This document shows, in pieces, positions 25,430 to 33,264 of a DNA stretch of 64,000 nt. The DNA comes from Peptostreptococcaceae bacterium VA2 (lineage in GTDB: Bacteria > Bacillota > Clostridia > Peptostreptococcales > Peptostreptococcaceae). How positions within the stretch are numbered: position 1 is the first letter of the stretch; each line of letters opens with the position of its first letter. Below the pieces are notes generated by a model. The model did no database searches and was not told the origin of the DNA. It saw only the letters and a program-made list of their open reading frames with translations. The translations under genes and the position numbers were made by a program. The DNA lies in assembly GCA_000686145.1 (NCBI GenBank), contig JMMB01000007.1, positions 744,001 through 808,000 on the forward strand, in the 5' to 3' direction.

Positions 25430-27166
25430 ATGGGGTTAGACTTAGGAATAATTAAAGAAGATAATTTTCAAATATCAAAACATTATGAAGATAGTTTAGA
25501 TATTTTAACCAAACAAAAGAGTGGTGTTTTTTATACACCAAAAATCATAGTACAGTATATTATGGAAAATACATTAAAAAAACATGATATAGTAAAAAAT
25601 CCGTATCCAAAAGTATTAGACATATCTTGTGGATGCGGTAATTTTTTATTAGAAGCATATGACATAATAAATGATTTAATAAAGCAAAATATATATGAAT
25701 TGAAACAAAAATATGGACAAGAATATTGGGATGATGATAGTATTCATAACAATATAATAAGTAATTGTATTTATGGTGCTGATGTAGATAAAGATGCTAT
25801 AGAAATTTTAAAAAAGAGTTTAAAAGAAAAAAATAAGACTTTTAAATACACAAATTTTAACTTGTATCACTGTGATAGTCTTAAAAAAACTTGGGAAGCA
25901 AAGTTTGACTATATAATAGGAAATCCACCTTATGTAGGGCAGAAAAAATTGACAACCGAATATAAAAATTTTTTGATGCAAAACTATAGTAAAGTTTATA
26001 AAGATAAATCAGATTTATATTATTGTTTTTATCAAAAGATAATAGAACTTTTAAATAAAGGTGGAATAAGTAGTATTATAACACCAAGGTACTTTTTAGA
26101 AAGTCCATCAGGTAAATATTTAAGAAGCTATATTAAAGAAAATATTTATATAGATGAAATTGTAGATTTTTTAGGATGCAATATATTTAAAAACATAGGT
26201 ATTTCTGCTTGCATAGTTACGCTAAAGAAATCTTCATTAGTTAATAGTATAAATGTTTTTAGAAGTATGAATGAAGATATAAATATAGAAAATATAAAAA
26301 GTATAAAATGTTTAATAAATAGTAATGAATTTGAAAACTTTACTGTTAGTCAACAAGCATTAGGTGAAGAGTGGCTGATAGTAAATAAAAAAGACGAACA
26401 ATTGTATAAGAAAATTGAAAGTAAATGCAATTATAAATTACAAGATATAGCAATAAGTTTTCAAGGTATAATAAGTGGATGCGATAGGGCATTTATATTA
26501 AATAAAGAAAATGAAAAAATAAAAAATATAAATGATAAACTTTTAAAACCTTGGGTAAAAAATAAACATATAAATAAATACATTGTAAGTGACAGTGAAT
26601 ACAAACTGATTTATTCAAATGACATAGATGACGAAGCAAAATATCCTATTGAAATAAATGAATTTATAGGTATATATAAAGAAAAGTTATGCAATAGAAG
26701 AGAATGTAAAAAAGAAATAAGAAAATGGTATGAACTTCAATGGGGAAGGGAAAAATACTTATTTGAACAGACAAAAATAATGTACCCTTACAAGTGCAAG
26801 GAGAATAGATTTGCGATAGACTATAACAATAATTTTTGTAGTGCTGATGTTTATTCTTTTATCATAAAAGAGAATTATAAAGATGAATTTTCTTATGAAT
26901 ACTTAGTCGGTCTTTTAAATTCTAAGATATATAATAAATATTTTAAGCTTACTGCTAAAAAAATTAGCAAAAAAAATTATGATTATTATCCAAATAAAGT
27001 TATGAAAATAAGAATATTTAAAGATTATAATTATAAAAAAATAGAAAGCCTATCTAAGTTTATAATAAAGCAATTAAAAGAAAACAAATACGAAAATATA
27101 CAAAAATCACAAGATGAAATAGATAAATTAATAGAGGATTCGCTACAAGTACAATCACTAATATAA
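25430..27166 (+). CDS. camA: Orphan DNA adenine-N6 methyltransferase, CamA ortholog
   Basis: A 578-residue DNA methyltransferase with motif X (GVFYTPKIIVQYI, 32-44), the S-adenosylmethionine motif I (LDISCGCGNFL, 63-73) and catalytic NPPY at 165-168. A C-terminal target-recognition part has IAISFQGIISGCDRAFIL, RKWYELQWGRE and YEYLVGLLNSK. No restriction nuclease domain or neighbouring nuclease gene is present, so it is a solitary methyltransferase. Length, motifs, and placement between wall genes and ptsH-ptsI match C. difficile CamA (CD2758). That enzyme methylates the last A of CAAAAA and affects sporulation and colonisation; its catalytic Asn165 is, as I recall, at the same number. GGAGGGG lies before the ATG. 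The same target motif is likely but not proven. Confidence 0.9.
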   Translation: MGLDLGIIKEDNFQISKHYEDSLDILTKQKSGVFYTPKIIVQYIMENTLKKHDIVKNPYPKVLDISCGCGNFLLEAYDIINDLIKQNIYELKQKYGQEYWDDDSIHNNIISNCIYGADVDKDAIEILKKSLKEKNKTFKYTNFNLYHCDSLKKTWEAKFDYIIGNPPYVGQKKLTTEYKNFLMQNYSKVYKDKSDLYYCFYQKIIELLNKGGISSIITPRYFLESPSGKYLRSYIKENIYIDEIVDFLGCNIFKNIGISACIVTLKKSSLVNSINVFRSMNEDINIENIKSIKCLINSNEFENFTVSQQALGEEWLIVNKKDEQLYKKIESKCNYKLQDIAISFQGIISGCDRAFILNKENEKIKNINDKLLKPWVKNKHINKYIVSDSEYKLIYSNDIDDEAKYPIEINEFIGIYKEKLCNRRECKKEIRKWYELQWGREKYLFEQTKIMYPYKCKENRFAIDYNNNFCSADVYSFIIKENYKDEFSYEYLVGLLNSKIYNKYFKLTAKKISKKNYDYYPNKVMKIRIFKDYNYKKIESLSKFIIKQLKENKYENIQKSQDEIDKLIEDSLQVQSLI

Positions 27167-27213
27167 CCTTAATATCATATAAATAGATAAAAGATATTTT
27201 AAGGAGGTAAAGT

Positions 27214-27558
27214 ATGATTAATATTAATATGTCAGACGTTGAAAAAATTGTATATGTAGAAGTAAGTGGCTATATAACTAGTAATGATGCTAAAAATTTT
27301 TTGAATAATTATAAAAAAATAACAAGAACTATTAAACCTTCTCAATATAAATTGGTAGTAACACCATCTGTATTTGAATGTGAAAACAACGAAGATATAA
27401 GATCAATATGTATGTATTTCTTTAAAAATGGTTATAAAAAAATCTACTTAGTAGATCCTAGAAACCATATAATGGAAAATATGAATTTAGGGAAAATAGA
27501 GCAAAAGTTTTTTAATAAATCTGTTAAAGTAATAGCCTCAGTTAGTGATGTAAGATAA
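27214..27558 (+). CDS. Small protein of unknown function, possibly STAS-like
   Basis: 114 residues, no signal peptide or membrane helix. The alternation of strands and helices (KIVYVEVSGYITSNDAKNFL, YKLVVTPSVFECEN, then YKKIYLVDPRN and KVIASVSD) resembles a STAS or SpoIIAA-like fold, but no serine phosphorylation motif stands out, so this is weak. AAGGAGG precedes the ATG by 5 bases. It follows the camA-like gene by 47 bases without a terminator and is probably transcribed with it. Confidence 0.6.
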   Translation: MININMSDVEKIVYVEVSGYITSNDAKNFLNNYKKITRTIKPSQYKLVVTPSVFECENNEDIRSICMYFFKNGYKKIYLVDPRNHIMENMNLGKIEQKFFNKSVKVIASVSDVR

Positions 27559-27839
27559 AAAAATTGAAAGATATATACTTTTTTTTTGTATTTTATGATA
27601 AAATATACTTAAATTTGATAGAACTAAATTCGAAATTATATAATATGATTTGAAAAAAACTTATATTTCGACTTGAAAAGCGATACAAAATATAATATAT
27701 TTTAATAAAGGAAATTTGAGTTGTAGTTAGTAATAAAAAACTTGATGATTTTATACATTAGGAAATCGAATTTCTAAAAAATATATTTACTAGACTAACC
27801 TAAAAGTGTATATCTTTCGTATTAAGACAGGTGATAAAT

Positions 27840-29051
27840 ATGAAGGGTTTAGTATTAGAAGGCGGAGGAACAAAGGGTGCATATCAAATAGGTGCCTATA
27901 AAGCCTTAAGAGATTTAGGACTTGAGTTTCAAGGAGTAACAGGAACTTCCATAGGAGCACTAAATGGTGCTTATATATTACAAAATGATATTGAAGTCAT
28001 GGAAGATATTTGGTTAACCTATGATTATACTCATTTCATGAATATTGATGAAGAGAATTACGAGAAATACAAAAATATAGATTTTACAGCTAAAAACATT
28101 AATAATGTAATAGGACTTATAAACAAGGCTAGAAAAAATGAAGGAATTGATATAAGCCCATTAAGAATATTGTTAGAAAATACTTTAAATGAAGAAGTTA
28201 TAAGAAAGACCAATAAAGACTTTGGGCTAGTAACTGTTTATTGGGATAAAAGAATCAATCCACATCCTCTATATATAGAAGATATACCTAAAGGTAGACT
28301 TATAGATTATTTAATAGCCAGTTCAAGTTTGCCAATTTTTAAACTTGATAGAATGGATGAAAAACTTTATTTAGATGGAATGTTTTTTGATAATATGCCA
28401 GTAACTTTACTGGAAAATAAAGGTTATAGTGACATTGTTGTAATTAGATTGATGGATGACTTTTTTGGAAAGTTAAATCTAAATAAACATCAAGAAATAA
28501 ATGTAAAAACTATAACACCCTCAGAGTATTTAGGTGGTTCTTTGAATAAAGATAAAGACAGTGTTGAAAAAAACATAAATTTAGGTTATTTAGATGCTAT
28601 GAAAGCATATGATAGATATGAAGGTAATAAATATTACTTTAATGCAGATTATAAGTTTGACGAACAATATTGTTTTGATAAACTTATAAGAATGGATAAA
28701 GAAAGCATAGAAAACATTTCTAGTTTGCTGGGTATAAAAAAAGACCCAAATCTTAGAACATTATTGGAAAGCATAGTGCCTAAAGTTGGAGAAATGTTAA
28801 ATTTAAACAAAGAGTTTTCATATAAAGATTTATTCTATGGTATATATGAAAAAAAACTTGAAGAAAATAGTATAAATAGAATACAATTATATGACTTTAA
28901 TAAAGTTGTAGACACTGTAAATAAAAATATACACAATAATAAAAACTTGTCGTCAAACTTTGAGATTAAACCAATTATATCTTTACAAAAGAATAAAATG
29001 TCAAAAATTTTGACAAATTATTTCTTAAAAGATTTCAAAAATCAAAGTTAG
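27840..29051 (+). CDS. Patatin-like phospholipase, downstream of the camA-like gene
   Basis: A second patatin, unlike the first in sequence: oxyanion loop GGGTKGAY (about residues 8-15), nucleophile Ser37 in GTSIGALNG, and dyad Asp in LYLDGMFFDN. The approximately 170-residue C-terminal extension is rich in Lys, Asp and Asn and is unassigned. It should be a cytosolic acyl hydrolase of the RssA/YchK type. GTG at 27831 is in frame, but AGGTGA at 27829-27834 fits the ATG at 27840. About 280 A+T-rich bases without a gene lie before it. As I recall, C. difficile has a patatin here between camA and ptsH. Confidence 0.87.
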   Translation: MKGLVLEGGGTKGAYQIGAYKALRDLGLEFQGVTGTSIGALNGAYILQNDIEVMEDIWLTYDYTHFMNIDEENYEKYKNIDFTAKNINNVIGLINKARKNEGIDISPLRILLENTLNEEVIRKTNKDFGLVTVYWDKRINPHPLYIEDIPKGRLIDYLIASSSLPIFKLDRMDEKLYLDGMFFDNMPVTLLENKGYSDIVVIRLMDDFFGKLNLNKHQEINVKTITPSEYLGGSLNKDKDSVEKNINLGYLDAMKAYDRYEGNKYYFNADYKFDEQYCFDKLIRMDKESIENISSLLGIKKDPNLRTLLESIVPKVGEMLNLNKEFSYKDLFYGIYEKKLEENSINRIQLYDFNKVVDTVNKNIHNNKNLSSNFEIKPIISLQKNKMSKILTNYFLKDFKNQS

Positions 29052-29059
29052 TTAAATAT

Positions 29060-29126
29060 TCTTTTAGTGGGACAAAAATTGCACCATTGGACACAAATGG
29101 AACAACCCACCAAAAATAGAATTTTA
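29060..29126 (+). promoter_or_regulatory. Imperfect nested hairpin before ptsH
   Basis: An outer stem pairs the ATTCTTTTAGTGGG side (about 29059-29073) with CCCACCAAAAATAGAAT (about 29106-29122). It encloses an inner CCATT-AATGG hairpin. It could end patatin transcription or form a leader for ptsH. It matches no riboswitch I know. Confidence 0.35.
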
Positions 29127-29193
29127 AGGAAAAAATATTAGCTGATAAAGTAAATAAAATACTTTAAGAATAAATTTATTGGAGGTTTTACAA

Positions 29194-29454
29194 ATGGAAA
29201 AATTAATAACTATAAAAAATGCAAGCGGATTACACGCTAGACCAGCAGGTATGTTTGTTAAAAAAGCTGCTGAATTCAAATCTACAGTTGAAGTATTAGC
29301 TAAAGGAAAAACTGTAAACGCTAAGTCTATAATGGGAATAATGAGTTTAGGATTAGCTAAAGGAGACGAGTTAACTATAGTTGCTAATGGAGATGATCAA
29401 GAAGTAGCTATAGCTGCATTAGTTGAATTAGTTGACGGTGGATTTGGAGAATAA
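29194..29454 (+). CDS. ptsH: Phosphocarrier protein HPr
   Basis: An 86-residue HPr. The PTS phosphorylation site is His14 in SGLHARPA (canonical His15), and the regulatory serine is Ser45 in KSIMGIM (canonical Ser46), so both Enzyme I and HPr kinase can act on it. A TTG at 29179 extends the frame, but GGAGG at 29181-29185 is the ribosome site for the ATG at 29194. A terminator lies between this gene and ptsI, so HPr can be made in excess. Confidence 0.97.
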   Translation: MEKLITIKNASGLHARPAGMFVKKAAEFKSTVEVLAKGKTVNAKSIMGIMSLGLAKGDELTIVANGDDQEVAIAALVELVDGGFGE

Positions 29455-29475
29455 TAATTTATTCTAAAAAAATAT

Positions 29476-29499
29476 ACCTCGGTTTATGCCGAGGTTTTG
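29476..29499 (+). terminator. Terminator between ptsH and ptsI
   Basis: ACCTCGG and CCGAGGT (29476-29482, 29489-29495) pair around TTTATG, then TTTG. The short tail suggests partial read-through into ptsI. Confidence 0.8.
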
Positions 29500-29570
29500 T
29501 TTGGTATAAACGACATTTAATATATATAATTAAAATCTTAAAATAACTAAAGTATATAGGAGGGAAACCA

Positions 29571-31283
29571 ATGTACAAAGGAACAGGAGCATCGCCTGGA
29601 ATAGCTCTAGGAAAAGCATTAGTTGTAGAACATAGTGAACTTGTTATAGAAAAGAGAAACATAGAAAATATCGAGGAAGAAATAGTAAAGTTACAAAGTG
29701 CTGTTGAACTATCGAGAAAAGAGTTAGTTAAGGTTAAGGAAAAAGCTTGCAAAGAATTAGGGGAGCATGAAGCGCAAATATTTGAAGCTCATTTGTTAGT
29801 TTTAGATGATCCTGAATTAGTTGATTCTGCTATAGCTAAAATAAGAGACGAAAAATTAAATGCAGATTTTGCTTTAAATGAAATAAAAGAAATGTTTGTA
29901 TCTATGTTTGAATCTATGGATAACGAATACATGAGAGAAAGAGCAGCAGACATAAAAGACGTTACAAACAGAGTACTTAGACATATATTAGGTGTTAAGG
30001 TTGTTGATTTAGCAGGACTTGAAGAAGAAGTAGTGTTAATAGCACATGATTTAACTCCATCAGATACTGCAACAATGAATAAAAAAATGGTATTAGGATT
30101 CTTAACAGACATCGGAGGAAGAACTTCACATACTGCTATAATGGCTAGAACTTTAGAAATAGCTGCAATTGTAGGTCTTAGCGATGCAACTCAAAAAATT
30201 AAAGATGGAGATTACATAGTATTCAACGGAGATACTGGTGAAGTTATAGTTAATCCTGATGAAGAAACTAAAGCTAAATATACAGTATTAAAACAAGAAT
30301 TTGAAGAGTACAGAAAATCGTTATTACAACTAAAAGGAAAATCTTCTTTAACTTTAGACAAAAGACATGTTGAGTTAGCAGGAAACATAGGGAGTCCTAA
30401 TGATGTAGAAGGATTAATAAACAACGATGCTGAAGGTGTTGGACTTTATAGAACAGAATTCTTATACATGGATAAAGAAGATGCATTCCCAACTGAAGAA
30501 GAGCAATACGAAGCATATAAAGCGGTACTTGAAGGAATGAACGGAAAACCTATAGTAATAAGAACTTTAGATATAGGTGGAGATAAAGAATTACCATATT
30601 TTGAGATGGAAAAGGAAATGAATCCATTCTTAGGATATAGAGCTATAAGAATATGCTTAGATAAAACTGAAATATTCAAAACTCAATTAAGAGCTTTATA
30701 CAGATCGAGTGTACATGGAAAATTAAGAATAATGTTCCCAATGATTTCCTCCCTAGAAGAGTTATTAGGTGCTAAAGCAGTTATAAAAGAAGTATTAGCT
30801 GAAATGGATGTAGAAGGCTTAGATTATGCTAAGGATGTAGAAGTTGGTATGATGATAGAAATACCATCAGCGGCCGTTATATCAGATATATTAGCTAAGC
30901 ATGTAGACTTCTTCTCAATAGGAACTAATGACTTAATTCAATATACTTGTGCGGTTGATAGAATGAACCAAAAGATAAGTTATCTTTACAATCAATTTAA
31001 TCCAGCTGTACTTAGACTTATAAAGATGGTAATAGATAATGCTCATAAAGAAGGAAAATGGGCAGGAATGTGTGGAGAATCAGCAGGAGATGCTAGAATG
31101 ATACCAATACTTTTAGGTATGGGTCTTGATGAATTCTCAATGAGTCCAATATCTATACTTCCAGCTAGAAAATTCATAACTTCTGTTAACTACGAAGATA
31201 TGAAGAGTTTTGCAAGTGAAGTATTAACTATGGGAACTGCAGAAGAAATAAAAAATCACGTAGATAAAACTTTTAATATGTAA
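29571..31283 (+). CDS. ptsI: PTS Enzyme I (phosphoenolpyruvate-protein phosphotransferase)
   Basis: A complete 570-residue Enzyme I. The N-terminal domain holds the phospho-histidine His187 in GGRTSHTAIMAR. The C-terminal barrel binds phosphoenolpyruvate, with RTLDIGGDK, GYRAIRICLD, FSIGTNDLIQY and the active cysteine in MCGESAG. It passes phosphate from PEP to HPr in the cytosol. AGGAGGG lies before the ATG. The 116-base gap to ptsH holds a partial terminator, and a strong one follows. Confidence 0.97.
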   Translation: MYKGTGASPGIALGKALVVEHSELVIEKRNIENIEEEIVKLQSAVELSRKELVKVKEKACKELGEHEAQIFEAHLLVLDDPELVDSAIAKIRDEKLNADFALNEIKEMFVSMFESMDNEYMRERAADIKDVTNRVLRHILGVKVVDLAGLEEEVVLIAHDLTPSDTATMNKKMVLGFLTDIGGRTSHTAIMARTLEIAAIVGLSDATQKIKDGDYIVFNGDTGEVIVNPDEETKAKYTVLKQEFEEYRKSLLQLKGKSSLTLDKRHVELAGNIGSPNDVEGLINNDAEGVGLYRTEFLYMDKEDAFPTEEEQYEAYKAVLEGMNGKPIVIRTLDIGGDKELPYFEMEKEMNPFLGYRAIRICLDKTEIFKTQLRALYRSSVHGKLRIMFPMISSLEELLGAKAVIKEVLAEMDVEGLDYAKDVEVGMMIEIPSAAVISDILAKHVDFFSIGTNDLIQYTCAVDRMNQKISYLYNQFNPAVLRLIKMVIDNAHKEGKWAGMCGESAGDARMIPILLGMGLDEFSMSPISILPARKFITSVNYEDMKSFASEVLTMGTAEEIKNHVDKTFNM

Positions 31284-31293
31284 TAAATAGATA

Positions 31294-31325
31294 AAAAAAT
31301 AGGACTCAATTGAGTCCTATTTTTA
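31294..31325. terminator. Rho-independent terminator after ptsI
   Basis: A self-complementary stretch centred on CAATTG, with 15-16-base arms (AAATAGGACTCAA side) flanked by A and T runs. Confidence 0.92.
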
Positions 31326-31437
31326 TTTTGATTTTAAATCTGTAATATCTTCCGTAGTTTCATCCATTTTATTTTCAAAACTGTCTATTTAATCTGTTAC
31401 TTTTAGTAGTAAATCTAAAATTTGCTTTTCAATATAT
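31323..31437 (-). pseudogene. Decayed C-terminal gene remnant, coiled-coil like
   Basis: On the minus strand about 38 codons read as protein up to a stop at 31325-31323: IEKQILDLLLKVTD, then an in-frame TAA at 31391-31389, then IDSFENKMDETTEDITDLKSK. The heptad-like pattern around the stop looks like a former coiled coil with one nonsense change. No start or upstream domain remains; further upstream the frame is lost. The parent gene is not recognised. The rest of the gap to 31586 is A+T-rich with no gene. Confidence 0.4.
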
Positions 31438-31586
31438 AATATCTATTTAGTCCATAATAATATTTATGATAATATAAAAAAACTTATTTAATTGTAAATT
31501 CATTTAAAAATGAATAAGTAAACTAATAGTGTAAAAACTAAACTAAGATAAATGAAAAGTGACATTTATAGGAGGCAGGAAATTTT

Positions 31587-32648
31587 ATGATACAAATATT
31601 AATAGGAACAGCACTACTTTTATTAGTCTTAGCACTGTTTACATTATTTAGTTACAAAGCTCCACATGGTATGAAGGCAATGGGAGCATTAGCAAGTGCA
31701 GCTTGTGCCAGCTTCTTAGTTGAAGCTTTCCATTTTTCTTTCTTTGGTGAAGTTTTAGGATTTAAATTCTTAGAAAGTGTAGGAGCTGCCAATGGTTCAT
31801 TAGGTGGAGTTGCAGCGGCTATATTAGTTCCACTAGCATTAGGCGTATCTCCTGTTTATGCAGTTTTAGTAGGACTATCAGTATCAGGATTTGGCATACT
31901 TCCTGGATTTATAGCAGGATATTTAACATCTTTCGTAGTTAAATTCTTTGAAAAGAAAGTACCAGCAGGACTTGACTTAATTGTAATAATAATAATTGGT
32001 GCACCATTAGCAAGAATAATTGCTATGGGAATGGATCCAATAGTTAATAATACATTACTTAAAATAGGGCAAGTTTTAATACAAGCAGCAGATGCTTCTC
32101 CGATAGTTATGGGTATAATACTTGGTGGACTTATAACAGTTGTAGCAACAGCACCACTTAGTTCTATGGCGCTTACATCTATTATAGGGCTTACAGGATT
32201 ACCAATGGCAATAGGAGCATTATCAGTATTTGGATCATCTTTTATGAACTATATATTCTTCACAAAAATGAAATTTGGGTCTAATAAAGATAATATCTCA
32301 GTAGCAATAGAACCTCTTACTCAATCAGATATAATATCTGCAAACCCAATACCAATATATGTTACAAACTTCATAGGTGGGGCAATGTCTGGTGTAATAG
32401 TAGCTTATATGCAACTTATAAATAACACTCCAGGTACAGCAACACCAATAGCAGGTTTGGCTATAATGTTTGCTTATAACCCAGCAGGAGAAGTAATAGT
32501 AGCGGCACTTGGATGTATATTAGTCAGTGTGCTGGGTGCATTTATAGGATATGCTATATTTAAAAACTACAAAATAATAACAGCAGATGAAATAAGAGGA
32601 AACACCATAAGAAGAGATGACCATGATGATGATGGTCACATAGTTTAA
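31587..32648 (+). CDS. PTS EIIC-like sugar permease (PTS_EIIC_2 type)
   Basis: A 353-residue membrane protein with about 9-10 helices and many Gly/Ala segments. It matches the stand-alone EIIC_2 family (LARIIAMGMDPIVNN, VVATAPLSSMALTSIIGLTGLPM, FAYNPAGEVIVAALGC). No EIIA or EIIB domain or gene is adjacent, so any phosphorylation partner lies elsewhere. The C-terminus ends in an unusual acidic/His tail, RRDDHDDDGHIV, which might bind metal. GGAGG precedes the ATG. Location after ptsI fits a sugar-uptake role; the sugar is unknown. Confidence 0.82.
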   Translation: MIQILIGTALLLLVLALFTLFSYKAPHGMKAMGALASAACASFLVEAFHFSFFGEVLGFKFLESVGAANGSLGGVAAAILVPLALGVSPVYAVLVGLSVSGFGILPGFIAGYLTSFVVKFFEKKVPAGLDLIVIIIIGAPLARIIAMGMDPIVNNTLLKIGQVLIQAADASPIVMGIILGGLITVVATAPLSSMALTSIIGLTGLPMAIGALSVFGSSFMNYIFFTKMKFGSNKDNISVAIEPLTQSDIISANPIPIYVTNFIGGAMSGVIVAYMQLINNTPGTATPIAGLAIMFAYNPAGEVIVAALGCILVSVLGAFIGYAIFKNYKIITADEIRGNTIRRDDHDDDGHIV

Positions 32649-32678
32649 GAAAATTTTAAATTTTTAGAAAATATAGTA

Positions 32679-32699
32679 TATTAGTTATTTTAACTAATA
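32679..32699 (+). terminator. Weak hairpin after the EIIC gene
   Basis: TATTAGTTA and TAACTAATA pair around TTT; A+T only in outer pairs and without a T tract, so a weak terminator at best. Confidence 0.35.
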
Positions 32700-32798
32700 A
32701 AGTAAAGAAATAACTCTAAATATAAATATAAATGAATTAAAATTTAGAAAATAGCCATAATAATTAAAAACTATAAAAATAGTAAAAAAAAAATTGTA

Positions 32799-32827
32799 TT
32801 GACAGTATCAATTTAATGCATTAATAT
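32799..32827 (+). promoter_or_regulatory. Sigma-A promoter of the T-box/asnA unit
   Basis: Consensus TTGACA (32799-32804) and TAATAT (32822-32827), 17 bases apart, just upstream of the T-box leader. Confidence 0.8.
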
Positions 32828-32854
32828 AACTATAAAATACAAACAAAAATAAAC

Positions 32855-33139
32855 CCTAAAGACTGTGAAAGGAAGAGTAAATATAGTATGTAGTCTCAGC
32901 GAGTTGGTGATAGTGAGAGTCCAACACGAAGTCTATATTGAAGAACCTCCTGGAGTTGCTAACCGAAATTTTATTAAAAAAGTAGGCTTAGACGGAACCA
33001 ATCCGTTATAAAATTGGAATGTACTGAAGAAATTCGCTACATTATAAGGAGAACTTGTTTTTCAAGTTAATCAGGGTGGTACCGCGGAAATTATACCTTT
33101 CGTCCCTATATTTTAAATATAGAGACGGAAGGTTTTTTT
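32855..33139 (+). promoter_or_regulatory. T-box leader controlling asnA
   Basis: The invariant T-box sequence AGGGTGGTACCGCG lies at 33073-33086. It is followed by a terminator whose arms (33095-33110 and 33117-33133, ACCTTTCGTCCCTATA side) end in a T tract. Stem I features lie upstream from about 32862. Uncharged tRNA pairing with a specifier codon and the T-box would favour the antiterminator. Given asnA downstream, an asparagine codon is expected; AAC at 32944-32946 is the best candidate, with AAC at 32961-32963 as an alternative. Confidence 0.93.
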
Positions 33140-33191
33140 AATGCAATTAAACTTTTTGTATAAAAGGTCATGGCCAGACCAAATAAAAAAT

Positions 33192-33227
33192 GTATGACGT
33201 CATACTCAAATTATAAAGCTAGCTTTA
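33192..33227. repeat. Two 14-base perfect palindromes between the T-box and asnA
   Basis: GTATGACGTCATAC (33192-33205) and TAAAGCTAGCTTTA (33214-33227) lie 8 bases apart, after the T-box terminator and 37-72 bases before the asnA start. They may be operator sites or mRNA hairpins. A shorter GGTC-GACC stem precedes them at 33166-33180. Confidence 0.55.
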
Positions 33228-33264
33228 AAAATCGAAACTACTAAAATATAAGGAGAGTATAAAA

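Noticed and set aside
25430-27166. Type IIG restriction-modification enzyme
   Set aside because: No nuclease motif precedes motif X (the protein starts only about 30 residues before it), and no restriction gene is adjacent.
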